Origin: Clostridium beijerinckii | GTDB lineage: Bacteria > Bacillota > Clostridia > Clostridiales > Clostridiaceae | Length of the DNA: 64,000 nt | Reading direction: 5' to 3' | Assembly: GCF_036699995.1 (NCBI RefSeq) | Contig: NZ_CP144906.1 | Span: 1,612,001 to 1,676,000 of the forward strand | Shown: piece by piece, positions 17,401 through 26,541 of the stretch | Numbering within the stretch: the stretch's first letter is position 1 | Layout of the letters: each line of letters begins with the position of its first letter | Notes under the pieces: generated by a model | What the model was told of the DNA's origin: nothing | Databases searched by the model: none | Seen by the model: the letters and a program-made list of their open reading frames with translations, nothing else | Program-made: the position numbers and the translations under genes

Positions 17401-18441
17401 ATGAGAAATATTAAAAGAAGATTAGCATGGTGTGCGCTTGCTCTAATATTACAGCAATGCATATTTTTATATTTTGATAAAGTATATTTGGCATCTGATC
17501 TTAATATAAAAGCTGAAGAAGTTAAAGATGAGGATAATGTAGCTGATAAGAAAACAGAGATTAATATAAAAAAGGGAGTAAGTGAAATTAAAGTATCTTC
17601 AGATGCAAGATATGTATCATATATAGAAGACAGTAAGCTTAAAACATTAGATAGCAATGATGATAAGGAAAAAGTATGTGATACAGATAGTGGTTCAGAA
17701 ATTGTATTCTATAGATGGCTTAATAGTGAAGATAATATGATAATAATTCAAAAGATAAAGGAAAAAGGTGCGTACTATTTTGAGCCTATATCTTTTGATG
17801 CTAAAAAAGGAGAAGCAAGGGATCTTGCAGACTTTGATTTAAAAAAGGTTAGAATTAAGCTTGAGAGTACAAAGGATGAAATTAATAATGTTGTATTTTC
17901 AACATTAACTCATAGTTTATATATAGAAGTGAAGAAGAGTAGTGGAAAATGTGATTTGTATTACGCAAACGTAATGAATCAGTTGAAGAAGGTTAAAAGT
18001 GAAAAAGTTATAGGAAATGTTGTAGTACCAACAACTAGCACTAATGCGATAATGGAGGAAAATAACAATATAACTATATTAAATACAAAAGGAAATGTAT
18101 CAATACCTAATGTTAAAAGTGCAAAAATATTAGGAGCTGATGTTAATGATAATGTGTATTTTGGCGAAGTAGCAGACAACAAAATTAAAAATATATATTA
18201 CAGCGTGTTATCTGATAGTCAGAGGAAATGGAATCAATTAAAACTTGCGAAACCTGTTGATAAAAATGATATACTAATCGATTATTCGGGTAAAGTTTAT
18301 ATTAATAGTAAATCAGATAATAGTGTATTAGAATTAACAAGTAATAAAAACATAAAATATAAAGGGGAATTGGTTCAATCATATTCTAAAGGAATAATTT
18401 CTAGAGATGGCAATACATTAATTAAAAATAAGTTGGAATAA
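17401..18441 (+). CDS. hypothetical membrane-anchored beta-rich protein
   Basis: A 346-residue protein with one N-terminal membrane segment (about residues 7-24, ALALILQQCIFLYF) and an extracellular part of repeated short beta-strand units (SSDARYVSYIEDSKLKTLD and similar) that recalls a beta-propeller. ATG 17401 follows AAGGAGG; the preceding GTG at 17398 is too close. It lies 14 bases after the NAGPA-domain gene. The pair is probably co-transcribed and works at the cell surface, but no family was recognised. Confidence 0.6.
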   Translation: MRNIKRRLAWCALALILQQCIFLYFDKVYLASDLNIKAEEVKDEDNVADKKTEINIKKGVSEIKVSSDARYVSYIEDSKLKTLDSNDDKEKVCDTDSGSEIVFYRWLNSEDNMIIIQKIKEKGAYYFEPISFDAKKGEARDLADFDLKKVRIKLESTKDEINNVVFSTLTHSLYIEVKKSSGKCDLYYANVMNQLKKVKSEKVIGNVVVPTTSTNAIMEENNNITILNTKGNVSIPNVKSAKILGADVNDNVYFGEVADNKIKNIYYSVLSDSQRKWNQLKLAKPVDKNDILIDYSGKVYINSKSDNSVLELTSNKNIKYKGELVQSYSKGIISRDGNTLIKNKLE

Positions 18442-18498
18442 AATAATATGAATAATGAATAAGTTAAAAAAAAATAGATAAACTATACATTGATGAAA

Positions 18499-18534
18499 AG
18501 AAGATCTTCATAAAAAGGAAGATCTTGTTTTTTT
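18499..18534 (+). terminator. rho-independent terminator
   Basis: AAGATCTTC pairs with GAAGATCTT over TATAAAAAG-type loop bases, followed by GTTTTTTT. Confidence 0.75.
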
Positions 18535-18559
18535 ACATAAAATCAATGGAGGAATGAAA

Positions 18560-18811
18560 ATGTCTAAAATAGGAGTAGTGAGTGCAATATTAGAGCATCC
18601 AAAGGAAGTACAAGATGAATTTAATGATGTAGTAGCATCATTTAGAGGAAGCATAAAAGGAAGGATGGGGATACCTTTTGCTGATGAGTTATCAGTTATA
18701 TCTATAGCTCTTACAGGGGAATCAGAAGAAACAATAAATGATTTTACAGAGCAGCTTGACCGTATTGATGGTGTGTCAGTGAAAACTTCAATAGCAAAGA
18801 TTGAAGTCTAG
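18560..18811 (+). CDS. TM1266-like iron-only hydrogenase system regulator (ACT-like)
   Basis: An 83-residue protein. ATG 18560 is seven bases after GGAGG; the in-frame ATG 18554 is too close to the ribosome site. The sequence IGVVSAILEHPKEVQDEFND, SFRGSIKGRMGIP, then ISIALTGESEETINDFTEQL and DGVSVKTSIAKIEV fits the TM1266 family, a ferredoxin-fold/ACT-like protein found with HydEFG-type genes and proposed to regulate [FeFe] hydrogenase. No hydrogenase genes are near here. The role is inferred from the family. Confidence 0.75.
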   Translation: MSKIGVVSAILEHPKEVQDEFNDVVASFRGSIKGRMGIPFADELSVISIALTGESEETINDFTEQLDRIDGVSVKTSIAKIEV

Positions 18812-18859
18812 CAGGAAAAGAAATATTTGAAAATAAAGTCTGTATTTAAAAATATAAAG

Positions 18860-18906
18860 AATGCATACCTGACATCTTTAAAAGCTGGTAGGTATGCATT
18901 AATTTT
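18860..18906 (+). terminator. inverted repeat, probable terminator
   Basis: AATGCATACCT (18860-18870) and AGGTATGCATT (18890-18900) form a perfect 11-bp stem with a 19-base loop; the downstream AATTTTA is only a weak T-run. Confidence 0.55.
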
Positions 18907-19087
18907 ACCGTAACATAAATTTTACAATTATATTTTAAAATAAATGCTATAATATATAAGTTCTAATCAATATAATTTATTCTTTACGAAATTATTTCAA
19001 TTATAATATTAATTGATGATTTAAGATAAACTTCTATGAAGCAGATTTTTAGAAAATACATAAGTTTATAGGAAGAGGCGGTGTTTT

Positions 19088-19852
19088 ATGAATCCGATAG
19101 CATTTCAAATTGGAACCTATGAAATTAGGTGGTATGGTATATTAATAGCTCTTGGAGTAATATTAGCTATAATATTAGCAAACTATAATTGTAAAAAGAA
19201 AGGAATAGACTTTGACATAATATTAGATTGCTTTTTTGTTGCCTTTCCTACTGCAATTATTGGCGCAAGAGCATATTATGTAATATTTGAATTTGAAAAT
19301 TATAAAAACAATTTGATAGATATTTTTAATATTAGAAAAGGTGGATTAGCTATTCATGGAGGACTAATTGGTGGGTTTATTGCTACCTACATATTCTTTA
19401 AAATAAAGAAATTAAATATGCTAAAATACTTAGATCTAGCAGCACCATCAATTATTTTGGCCCAAGCAATTGGAAGATGGGGAAATTTTATGAATGGAGA
19501 GGCGCATGGTGGAGAAGTTTCACATTCATTTATAAGCCATTTTCCAAGCTTTATACAGAAAGGCATGTATATTGAAGGCAGTTACTACAATCCAACATTT
19601 TTATATGAATCAATTTGGAACATTGTGATTTGTTTGATTTTGCTATTAATTCTATATAAAAAGAAAAATAATGAGGATGGTGTTGTAGTAGCAAGCTATA
19701 TAACGCTATATTCTTTAGGAAGGGTATTTATAGAAGGATTAAGAACAGACAGCTTAATGCTTGGTAATATAAGAATTGCACAATTGATAAGTATTATTGG
19801 AATGGTATTAGGAATAGTGATTGTACTATACATTAAAAGAAAAAAAAGCTAA
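19088..19852 (+). CDS. lgt: prolipoprotein diacylglyceryl transferase
   Basis: A 254-residue integral membrane enzyme that moves diacylglycerol from phosphatidylglycerol to the lipobox cysteine of prolipoproteins. The opening [20 protein letters not shown], the [12 protein letters not shown] block and the [15 protein letters not shown] signature are diagnostic. There are about seven membrane segments and the length is usual. Several lipoproteins in the window (7576, 42840) would be its substrates. The ribosome site AGAGGCGG precedes ATG 19088. Confidence 0.95.
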   Translation: MNPIAFQIGTYEIRWYGILIALGVILAIILANYNCKKKGIDFDIILDCFFVAFPTAIIGARAYYVIFEFENYKNNLIDIFNIRKGGLAIHGGLIGGFIATYIFFKIKKLNMLKYLDLAAPSIILAQAIGRWGNFMNGEAHGGEVSHSFISHFPSFIQKGMYIEGSYYNPTFLYESIWNIVICLILLLILYKKKNNEDGVVVASYITLYSLGRVFIEGLRTDSLMLGNIRIAQLISIIGMVLGIVIVLYIKRKKS

Positions 19853-19872
19853 GAATTTAACTTAAGCCTAAA

Positions 19873-19921
19873 ATTAAGTATATTATAAAACGAATAAATT
19901 CAGAGTTATAATATACTTAAT
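19873..19921. terminator. perfect 16-bp inverted repeat between convergent genes
   Basis: ATTAAGTATATTATAA (19873-19888) and TTATAATATACTTAAT (19906-19921) are exact reverse complements with a 17-base loop. No strong T-run on either side; probably a bidirectional terminator or mRNA end stabiliser. Confidence 0.5.
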
Positions 19922-19953
19922 GGAGCTATTAGACAGATTATTTAAATTAAAAT

Positions 19954-20532
19954 TTAAGAAGCAAACATATCAATGCGTATCACTTTTTTAGATGTATATC
20001 TAAAGTAATTATATCCATCAATCCAGTATTTAATAAGCTTAGGTTTATAACTTAAAACATGTTTTAAGAAGTCCTCAAAAACATTTGATTTTACTAAAAC
20101 TTTAATAATCTCCTTAGGATAAGGAGTCTTTTTTACAAAAACCTTTCTTGGATCTATAACTTGAATTTGCTCATTTTTGTTAACAAATATATGGGCATCT
20201 CTTATATCAAGTCTCGTAAATTTTAAAGTTTTAAACTCTTCTATAAGATTTATTATTTCGATAGATAGATTATAAGATAATCCATTCTTTTTTATATAAG
20301 AACTTAGATTATCACCTTCAACATAATCTCTTAAAATCATGTTGTTAGCAATAAATAATACTTTCGGAAAGAATCTGCTACCATTAACTTTTTCAAGCAG
20401 ATCAGCTTCGTTTTTAGCTTTCTTTTTATTATAAAATATTTTTAAGGCATACCCTTCTGGAGTTAAATAAACAGCACCTTCCTTACCTTTTCCTAAAAAT
20501 TCGCACTCTTTAATATCTAAAATGTATCTCAT
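19954..20532 (-). CDS. small protein-kinase-like protein
   Basis: A 192-residue protein with a reduced kinase fold: glycine loop FLGKGKEGAVYLTPEG, ATP-binding lysine in YALKIFYNKKKAKNEADLL, catalytic loop FTRLDIRDAHIFVNKN (LDIRD in place of HRD, with no Asn at the usual position) and QVIDPRK in place of DFG. The C-lobe after this point is short. It resembles bacterial Bud32/RIO/Kdo-kinase-like proteins. Whether it is an active phosphotransferase is uncertain. It is monocistronic and cytosolic; ATG 20532 has a poor ribosome site. Confidence 0.65.
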   Translation of the reverse strand: MRYILDIKECEFLGKGKEGAVYLTPEGYALKIFYNKKKAKNEADLLEKVNGSRFFPKVLFIANNMILRDYVEGDNLSSYIKKNGLSYNLSIEIINLIEEFKTLKFTRLDIRDAHIFVNKNEQIQVIDPRKVFVKKTPYPKEIIKVLVKSNVFEDFLKHVLSYKPKLIKYWIDGYNYFRYTSKKVIRIDMFAS

Positions 20533-20614
20533 CTTATCACTTTAATTAATTACTTTAGATATTATATGCTGAGACTATTTAGAATTCTACATTTCTATAA
20601 ATTTGTTCTAGATA

Positions 20615-20648
20615 TCTTCATAAAATCTTCATATTAATTTTGTAATAT
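20615..20648 (+). promoter_or_regulatory. direct repeat TCTTCATA x2 upstream of a -10 (OmpR-type site)
   Basis: TCTTCATA at 20615-20622 and 20626-20633 (11-bp period), then TAATAT at 20643-20648 as -10. The same arrangement with identical distances occurs at 35669-35702. An 11-bp direct repeat in place of a -35 is typical of OmpR/PhoB-family response regulator activation. Confidence 0.6.
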
Positions 20649-20688
20649 AGATTATGAAAATTAGATAAATTATATGGAGGAAATAATT

Positions 20689-21186
20689 ATGAATATGACA
20701 CATTACATGTCACTATTAGCAGATAATCAACCTTGGAATTTAATTATTTTTATGGCAATACCAGTTATCTGTGCGGAAACACTTACAATTACTGAATTTT
20801 TCATTATTTTTAACAATGTACAAAAGGGTGGGTTAAGAACTTTAAATAAGGTTGTTGGTATATTTGATGGGATTTATTTTACAGGAATATTCATTTACCT
20901 ATTAGTAAATGCTGTAATCCCTCTAACAAATACTGGTGGATGGCATACTTGGGTTGACGTATTGGCAGTTGGCTTTTATTTAAGCGGCGTTATCTTCCTT
21001 TTGCCGATTGCTCTAATGGAACTAGGGTTAATCTTTAAGAATAGAAAATCAAGGGAAAAAGCAAAAATTCATTTTATACTTATTGGAGGATTTCTAGTTG
21101 TTGCACATATTGCAATGATATTTGGAATGGTTAATCCTGAAATAATAAATAATATGTCAAACATGTCGCAAATGCCTGGAATGTAA
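20689..21186 (+). CDS. small membrane protein, Met/His-rich ends (DUF6803-like)
   Basis: A 165-residue protein. ATG 20689 lies seven bases after GGAGG; the in-frame ATG 20674 overlaps the ribosome site. Four membrane segments are visible (about 17-36, 50-72, 85-110, 122-145). The N-terminus MNMTHYM and the C-terminus MSNMSQMPGM are methionine-rich, a feature common in copper-handling proteins. It resembles the uncharacterised DUF6803 family, a name I give with caution. Its promoter carries the same direct repeat as the HMA-TauE-cupredoxin gene at 35778, suggesting a shared metal or envelope stimulon. Confidence 0.65.
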   Translation: MNMTHYMSLLADNQPWNLIIFMAIPVICAETLTITEFFIIFNNVQKGGLRTLNKVVGIFDGIYFTGIFIYLLVNAVIPLTNTGGWHTWVDVLAVGFYLSGVIFLLPIALMELGLIFKNRKSREKAKIHFILIGGFLVVAHIAMIFGMVNPEIINNMSNMSQMPGM

Positions 21187-21319
21187 AAAGGGTGTAGTAA
21201 GTTAAGATAATTGCATTTTTTGTTATAATAAGATAAATTGTCTTTACATTAGCATTTTCAAAATGTATAATTGATTTGTATTTTGTAAATACTATATAAA
21301 ATATAAATATAGAAAAGTG

Positions 21320-21602
21320 CAATGAAAAAGAAGAGTAAATAGAATTTTAATTATAAGAGATCTAGGGAGGGTGTAATCCTAGAATTTAAAACTATTGAAG
21401 GAAGCTTTGGAGTAATAAATAGAAAGCATAAGGTCTATGCCTTAAAGCGTAGTATATTTATGGGGTTATTCCCTTAAAGATAATTAAGCGGATTAAATCA
21501 AACGTATTTAAAATTAATATGTTTAAATTAATCAATTTGGGTGGTAACGCGGAAGTCAGCCTTTCGTCCTAAGTATATTTTAGGATGAAAGGCTTTTTTG
21601 TA
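21320..21602 (+). promoter_or_regulatory. T-box riboswitch, predicted glycine specifier, orphan
   Basis: The antiterminator signature GGGTGGTAACGCGG (from about 21539) is followed by a terminator: GCCTTTCGTCCTAA pairs with TTAGGATGAAAGGC, then TTTTTTG (to 21600). Stem I shows AGTA near 21334, the apical GGGTGTAAT loop and, after the CTATT strand, GAA-GGA-AG at 21397-21404, so the specifier reads GGA (Gly). T-boxes sense uncharged tRNA. No glycine gene follows; the next CDS starts 257 bases downstream. Confidence 0.85.
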
Positions 21603-21858
21603 TTTAAAGCCAGGAAAAATTGTAATAAAAGATTTAAGTTACGTGAGTGTTAATTATTATGTGATAAACTTATTTATCAAAATAGATGATTAATATGGCT
21701 CGAAATGAAAATCAGTTTATTGAAAAATCAAATTTAGTGTAATTTTATTAATGAATAATATTCTCACAAATATGTAGAAATCAAAAGTTTGTAATTACCA
21801 CACTATTGATAGAAAATATTAACTTAATGTTATTTATATTAAAAAGGAGAATATTTAT

Positions 21859-22500
21859 ATGGATGTTAATATTTCATGGTACAAAGAAGAACAAATTAAT
21901 AGAACTATAAAAAATTTAAGGCAACGTAATATGGATGGTTTCTTTGTAAATGATGATAATGAATTAAAGGAACTTTTAAAACAACTCATAGATGAAAATT
22001 CTGTTGTAGGGGTTGGTGATTCTATGACGTTGTTTGAAACAGGTGTTATAGACTTTCTTCGTGAGGAAAATTATACATTTTTAGATAAGTATAGAGACGG
22101 TATTACAAGCGAAGAAAAGAAAAGTATTTATATGCAAAACTTCTCTGCTGATACTTTTATGTGTAGTACCAATGCCTTGACTGAAAGTGGAGAACTATAC
22201 AATATTGATGGTAATGGAAGTAGAGTTGCACCAATGATTTATGGTCCTAAGCAGGTTATTTTAGTGACTGGAACAAATAAGCTTGTTAAAGATATAGAAG
22301 AAGCAGAAAGAAGAGTTAGAAATTATACTGCTCCGATTGATGCAAAAAGATTAGGGAAGGATACTCCATGCACTAAATTAGGGTATTGTGTGGATTGTAA
22401 AAGTCCTAATAGAATATGTAATGATTTTACCATTATAAGAGGACAATTTGTTAAAGGTAGGATAAAAGTAATAATTGTAGGAAAACAATTAGGATATTAA
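21859..22500 (+). CDS. LUD domain protein (LutC/YkgG-like)
   Basis: A 213-residue protein of the LUD (lactate utilisation) family: WYKEEQINRTIKNLRQRNMD, DENSVVGVGDSMTLFETGVI, MCSTNALTESGELYNIDGNG and GPKQVILVTGTNKLV. A late cysteine group (CTKLGYCVDCKSPNRIC) is present, as in many standalone clostridial LUD proteins. In LutABC operons LutC partners with iron-sulfur subunits for lactate oxidation, but no partners are here. ATG 21859 follows AAAAGGAG. It is downstream of an orphan glycine T-box, with 257 bases between. Confidence 0.85.
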   Translation: MDVNISWYKEEQINRTIKNLRQRNMDGFFVNDDNELKELLKQLIDENSVVGVGDSMTLFETGVIDFLREENYTFLDKYRDGITSEEKKSIYMQNFSADTFMCSTNALTESGELYNIDGNGSRVAPMIYGPKQVILVTGTNKLVKDIEEAERRVRNYTAPIDAKRLGKDTPCTKLGYCVDCKSPNRICNDFTIIRGQFVKGRIKVIIVGKQLGY

Positions 22501-22566
22501 TATCTTGTAATGTTATTAAATTGTGATAATTAAATAATTTGAATTTATTCTACATATTTATTATGT

Positions 22567-22742
22567 GGTTTATCCGATAGCTAGCATCCGTAATACCCAC
22601 ACTTCTTTAAGCGGGGGATAACGGCTGCACGCTCCTGGATAAGTTCAACTAGGATTCAGATGGGGATCAAACAACCCCACCTGAATCAAGTTTCACTTGA
22701 TATAAATTGCCATGACAAGGGGCTAATAATACCTTGTAAGGA
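22567..22742 (+). ncRNA. structured RNA candidate upstream of gltX
   Basis: A GC-richer island in AT-rich intergenic DNA. Visible helices: TTATCC (22570-22575) with GGATAA (22637-22642); CCCAC/GCGGGG around a TTCTTTAA loop; GATTCAGATGGGG with CCCCACCTGAATC around 22653-22687; CAAGTTTCACTTG; and ACAAGG (22714-22719) with CCTTGT (22732-22737). It ends about 25 bases before the gltX start, without a T-run. It could be a clostridial structured RNA such as the raiA type, an IS605-type omegaRNA remnant, or a gltX leader. I cannot assign it firmly. Confidence 0.55.
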
Positions 22743-22767
22743 AGAATGATAAGGAGAGATACAAATA

Positions 22768-24429
22768 ATGAGTTTTGAAAAATTAGCAGATATAATATTT
22801 GGAAATGTTGAACATACAACTGAATATTACATTGAAAAATATCCAAAGAGAAATCTTAAAGAAGGTGCAAGAGTTACTAGATATGCACCAAGTCCAACTG
22901 GATTCCAACATATAGGTGGAGTTTTTGCTGCATTAATAAATGAAAGATTAGCAAGCCAAAGTGAAGGTGTTTTTTATTTAAGAATAGAAGATACTGATCA
23001 AAAGAGAGAAGTTCAAGGTGCAATAGAAGATACGATAGCAACTATGCATAATTTTGGCATGGATTTTAGTGAAGGTATGACAGGAGAAGAAACTTCTAAA
23101 GGTGAATATGGTCCATACAGACAAAGTCAAAGGGCTGAAATATATAATACTTTTGCAAAAGATTTACTTATAAAAGGTTTAGCTTATCCAGATTTCTGTA
23201 CTCCAGAAGAATTAGCTGAACTTAGAGAAAGACAAATAGCTAATAAAATAACTCCAGGTTACTATGGCGAATATGCAAAATTCAGAAATATAACTGAAGA
23301 TGAAGCTATAAAGAGAATTGAAAATGGAGAAAAGTATATTATAAGATTAAAATCTCCAGGAAATCCTGAAACAAGAGTTGAGTTCCACGATCTAATTAAG
23401 GGAGATATATCATTCCCAGAAAATAATCAAGATGTGGTACTTATTAAAGGAGATGGGCTTCCAACTTATCACTTTGCTCACGCTATAGATGATTATTTAA
23501 TGAGAACAACAGATGTAATAAGAGGAGAAGAATGGTTATCATCACTTCCTATACACGTTCAATTATTTGAAGTATTAGGTTTTGAAGCACCAAGATATGC
23601 TCATATTCCAACAATAATGAAACAAGATGGTGGATCAAAGAGAAAGCTTTCAAAGAGAAAGGATGCAGAAGCTGCTGTTTCTTACTACAAAGAAGTTGGA
23701 TTCCCAGTGGTAACTGTAATAGAATATTTACTTAACATAGTTAACTCTACTTATGAAGAATGGAGAGCTGAAAATCCTAAGGCTGATTATCATGAATTTG
23801 AAGTCCATTTAGAAAAAATGGGTAAGAGTGGAGCATTATTTGATTTAGTTAAATTAAACGATGTATCAAAAGATAGAATAGCTGCTATGAAGGCTTCTGA
23901 TGTTTATGATTACTATACAGCATGGGCTAAGGAATTTGATGCAGAAATGTATAAATTAGTTACAGAAAATGAAACTATGGCAAAGGAAATCTTCAATATA
24001 GATAAAGAAGGTCCAAAACCAAGAAAAGATTTTGCAAAATGGGATGAAGTAAAAGATAAGATTTTCTATTTCTTTGATGAACTATTCTATAAGGAATCAG
24101 CAGAACAAATTGAACTTCCAAAGGGAGTTACATTAGAAGCAGCAAAAGAAATAGTAGAAACTTACAAGAAAGAATTTAAATTTGATGTAGAAAGTCAAGA
24201 AGCTTGGTTTGATGACTTAAAGGAAATAGGAATTAGACTTGGCTATTGCGCTAATAGAAAAGAATTTAAGGCAAATCCAGATCAATATAAAGGTATGATT
24301 TCGGATGTTGCAGGAGCAGTTAGAGCAGCACTAACTCATAGAACTAATTCACCTGACATTTATACTATAATGCAAATCATAGGTGAAGAAAATACAAGAA
24401 ACAGATTTGATAAATTTTTAAATATATAA
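22768..24429 (+). CDS. gltX: glutamyl-tRNA synthetase
   Basis: A 553-residue class I synthetase with the HIGH-type motif [12 protein letters not shown] (residues 40-51) and the KMSKS-type motif [11 protein letters not shown] near 290-298. It charges tRNA-Glu and, in organisms with GatCAB, often tRNA-Gln; here a separate glnS exists at 26542, so the enzyme may be discriminating. The C-terminal half is longer than in the 470-residue GltX enzymes. ATG 22768 follows AAGGAGAG. A structured RNA lies just upstream and may influence expression. Confidence 0.95.
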   Translation: MSFEKLADIIFGNVEHTTEYYIEKYPKRNLKEGARVTRYAPSPTGFQHIGGVFAALINERLASQSEGVFYLRIEDTDQKREVQGAIEDTIATMHNFGMDFSEGMTGEETSKGEYGPYRQSQRAEIYNTFAKDLLIKGLAYPDFCTPEELAELRERQIANKITPGYYGEYAKFRNITEDEAIKRIENGEKYIIRLKSPGNPETRVEFHDLIKGDISFPENNQDVVLIKGDGLPTYHFAHAIDDYLMRTTDVIRGEEWLSSLPIHVQLFEVLGFEAPRYAHIPTIMKQDGGSKRKLSKRKDAEAAVSYYKEVGFPVVTVIEYLLNIVNSTYEEWRAENPKADYHEFEVHLEKMGKSGALFDLVKLNDVSKDRIAAMKASDVYDYYTAWAKEFDAEMYKLVTENETMAKEIFNIDKEGPKPRKDFAKWDEVKDKIFYFFDELFYKESAEQIELPKGVTLEAAKEIVETYKKEFKFDVESQEAWFDDLKEIGIRLGYCANRKEFKANPDQYKGMISDVAGAVRAALTHRTNSPDIYTIMQIIGEENTRNRFDKFLNI

Positions 24430-24438
24430 ACCATAAGC

Positions 24439-24487
24439 AAAAGGTATAGGTTGGACGTACTCCAAACACTATGCCTTTTTAATTTTA
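24439..24487 (+). terminator. terminator after gltX
   Basis: AAAAGGTATAG pairs with CTATGCCTTTTT across an inner TTGG/CCAA pairing, followed by AATTTTA. Confidence 0.75.
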
Positions 24488-24511
24488 TGGGAAAGTTTGA
24501 ACTTAATTCAT

Positions 24512-26275
24512 TTAAACTTGAAATGCATTAACTGCATCTCTAAGCTTTTCTGCAAGTTTATTTAAGTCTTGAGTATGTTTAGCTATTTGATTTACACTTG
24601 CTAGTTGCTGCTCAGTTGTGGCAGAAATTTGTTCAGTTGCAGCAGAGCTTTCTTCAGTTGAAGCAGAAAGAGTCTCTAAAACCTCAACTATTTCATTTTT
24701 CTCGTTTTCCATCTCAAGGCTATAAGTTTTTAGGTTTTTCATATCGTTTGTAATCTTTTCTACAGATTTTAATATTTCAACAAATATATCCTTAGCGTCT
24801 ATTACAGAATTATTTTGCTCCTTAGCTATTAGCTTTCCGTCTTCAATGGCTTTTACAGCAGCCTTTGATTTATCTTGGATTCCATTGATTAATTCTTTAA
24901 CTTTTGAAGCAGACATTGAAGATTGAGAAGCTAATTTTCTAACTTCTTCAGCGACTACAGCAAAGCCTTTTCCTTGCTCACCAGCTCTTGCAGCTTCTAT
25001 AGCAGCATTTAAAGATAATAAATTTGTTTGTTCTGAAATCTGACTTATTGCCTCAGTGATAGATCCAATTTCAATAGAAGTTTTATCTACTTCCATTATT
25101 ATAGCGCTAGTTTTTTCAGTGGCTTTGTTATTTTCGATTGATTTTTTTGAAAGTAAATCAATTGCTTCTAAACCTCTGTTGCTAATATTAGTTGTTTTAA
25201 TTGCAATATCGTTAGTTTCTATTGTTAGTTTTGTAACTAAATCTATTTTCTCTGATAAATTCTTAACTCTTATAACTCCGTTTTCAGTTTCTTTAGCCTG
25301 TTCATTTGAACTTTTAGCAATCTCTTCAACAGAATCTGATACTTCATTAATAGAAGCTGTATTTTCAGCGACAATTTCATCTAACAATTTAGAAGAATCA
25401 AAAACAACATTAATTGAATCTTTAACTGAACTTATAAAATCGTTAACATTTCTAACCATTATATTAAAGGAATTATTTAGATTACCAATTTCATCTCTGT
25501 TTCTGATTTTGATGGCTTTAATATTCAAGTTACCTGAAGCTACAGTATCTACAGCGTCACTAATTTCTCTAATTGGAGCAGATATGTGTTTTGCAAATAT
25601 CATAATTACTGCAGAACCTAAAATAATTACTGACAATAATATAATCAAAGTAGTAATAAGAATATTATTTGAACCAATATTAAAATCATTCATATAAGTA
25701 CCGGCACAAACTACCCATCCCCAATGCGGATCAGTCTTTTGATAAGTTATTTTGTCTGAAATCTTATCTGAATTAGGAAGTGTCCACCAATAAGTTAGAT
25801 AACCTCCGCCATCATTGGCTACTTTAATTTGATCTTTAACAAATAGTGCACCAGTCTTTTTATCTTTATAATCTAGCACGCTTTTGCCTTCTAAACTGGG
25901 ATGAACTGCTTCAACTCCATCTTGAGTATAAGCTAACAAATAACCACTTTTACCTAAGCTTAAATTTTGATTGATTTTTCTTGTACCATCCGCTTGTTTT
26001 TCGCTAAGCATATATTCTCTAACTCTTTCTTGAGCGTCATCAAGAGATAGTTTTCCTTGATCTACAAGCTTTTGATTTGCATCAATAACTTGTAATGTCA
26101 TTTCTACGCTATTTTTTAATAAAACCTTCCCGCTATTTTCAAGTTCAGCTCTTGCTACATAATAACTTACTAATCCGAGTACAAGTACAGGTGTACTCAG
26201 CAATAAGATCATTACTAAAATAAGTTTTGTTTTTATAGGTAAGCCTTTTGTCTTTTTTGTAGATTTTGTAATCAT
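24512..26275 (-). CDS. methyl-accepting chemotaxis protein with Cache sensor
   Basis: A 587-residue transmembrane chemoreceptor. ATG 26275 is preferred because GGGGGA lies six bases upstream, whereas ATG 26281 overlaps it. Order: membrane segment about 15-38; extracellular Cache-type sensor with ENGHVLAYT-like strands and the [17 protein letters not shown] end; second segment about 205-225; HAMP near 228-280; and a signalling hairpin with the conserved [20 protein letters not shown] tip. It would relay ligand binding to CheA/CheW. A second frame on the opposite strand is antisense shadow only. Confidence 0.93.
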   Translation of the reverse strand: MITKSTKKTKGLPIKTKLILVMILLLSTPVLVLGLVSYYVARAELENSGKVLLKNSVEMTLQVIDANQKLVDQGKLSLDDAQERVREYMLSEKQADGTRKINQNLSLGKSGYLLAYTQDGVEAVHPSLEGKSVLDYKDKKTGALFVKDQIKVANDGGGYLTYWWTLPNSDKISDKITYQKTDPHWGWVVCAGTYMNDFNIGSNNILITTLIILLSVIILGSAVIMIFAKHISAPIREISDAVDTVASGNLNIKAIKIRNRDEIGNLNNSFNIMVRNVNDFISSVKDSINVVFDSSKLLDEIVAENTASINEVSDSVEEIAKSSNEQAKETENGVIRVKNLSEKIDLVTKLTIETNDIAIKTTNISNRGLEAIDLLSKKSIENNKATEKTSAIIMEVDKTSIEIGSITEAISQISEQTNLLSLNAAIEAARAGEQGKGFAVVAEEVRKLASQSSMSASKVKELINGIQDKSKAAVKAIEDGKLIAKEQNNSVIDAKDIFVEILKSVEKITNDMKNLKTYSLEMENEKNEIVEVLETLSASTEESSAATEQISATTEQQLASVNQIAKHTQDLNKLAEKLRDAVNAFQV

Positions 26276-26478
26276 TTGCATTCCCCCTAATATATAAACT
26301 TACTCTATTATCGAAATGTAATTTATCAACTTAATAGTAAATGTTGGCTTTTAGCGAAATATAGAAAATTAGGTGGAATTTATGGTTTAGTTATAATGAA
26401 AATGATGAAGAATTTTTAAGTGGCATAAAAAATTTTGATCAGATAGTTTTATATAAAATTATCTGGATTAGGAGGTTA

Positions 26479-26538
26479 AAAATAAATTAAGGCAGAGAAA
26501 TCTAATATATAAGATTCATCTGCCTTAATTTATTTTTA
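26479..26538 (-). terminator. terminator of glnS
   Basis: The arms AATTAAGGCAGA and TCTGCCTTAATT enclose AATCTAATATATAAGATT-type sequence; reading on the minus strand the hairpin ends in TTTATTTTTA. Confidence 0.7.
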
Positions 26539-26541
26539 TTA

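Noticed and set aside
25056..25697. 213-residue open frame opposite the chemoreceptor gene
   Set aside because: It is the antisense of coiled-coil coding sequence, rich in Ser, Leu and Ile, with no ribosome site. The chemoreceptor on the other strand is unambiguous.
26282..26478. Gene or RNA between the chemoreceptor and glnS terminator
   Set aside because: A GGAGG at about 26470 is followed by no open frame; nothing else structured was seen.
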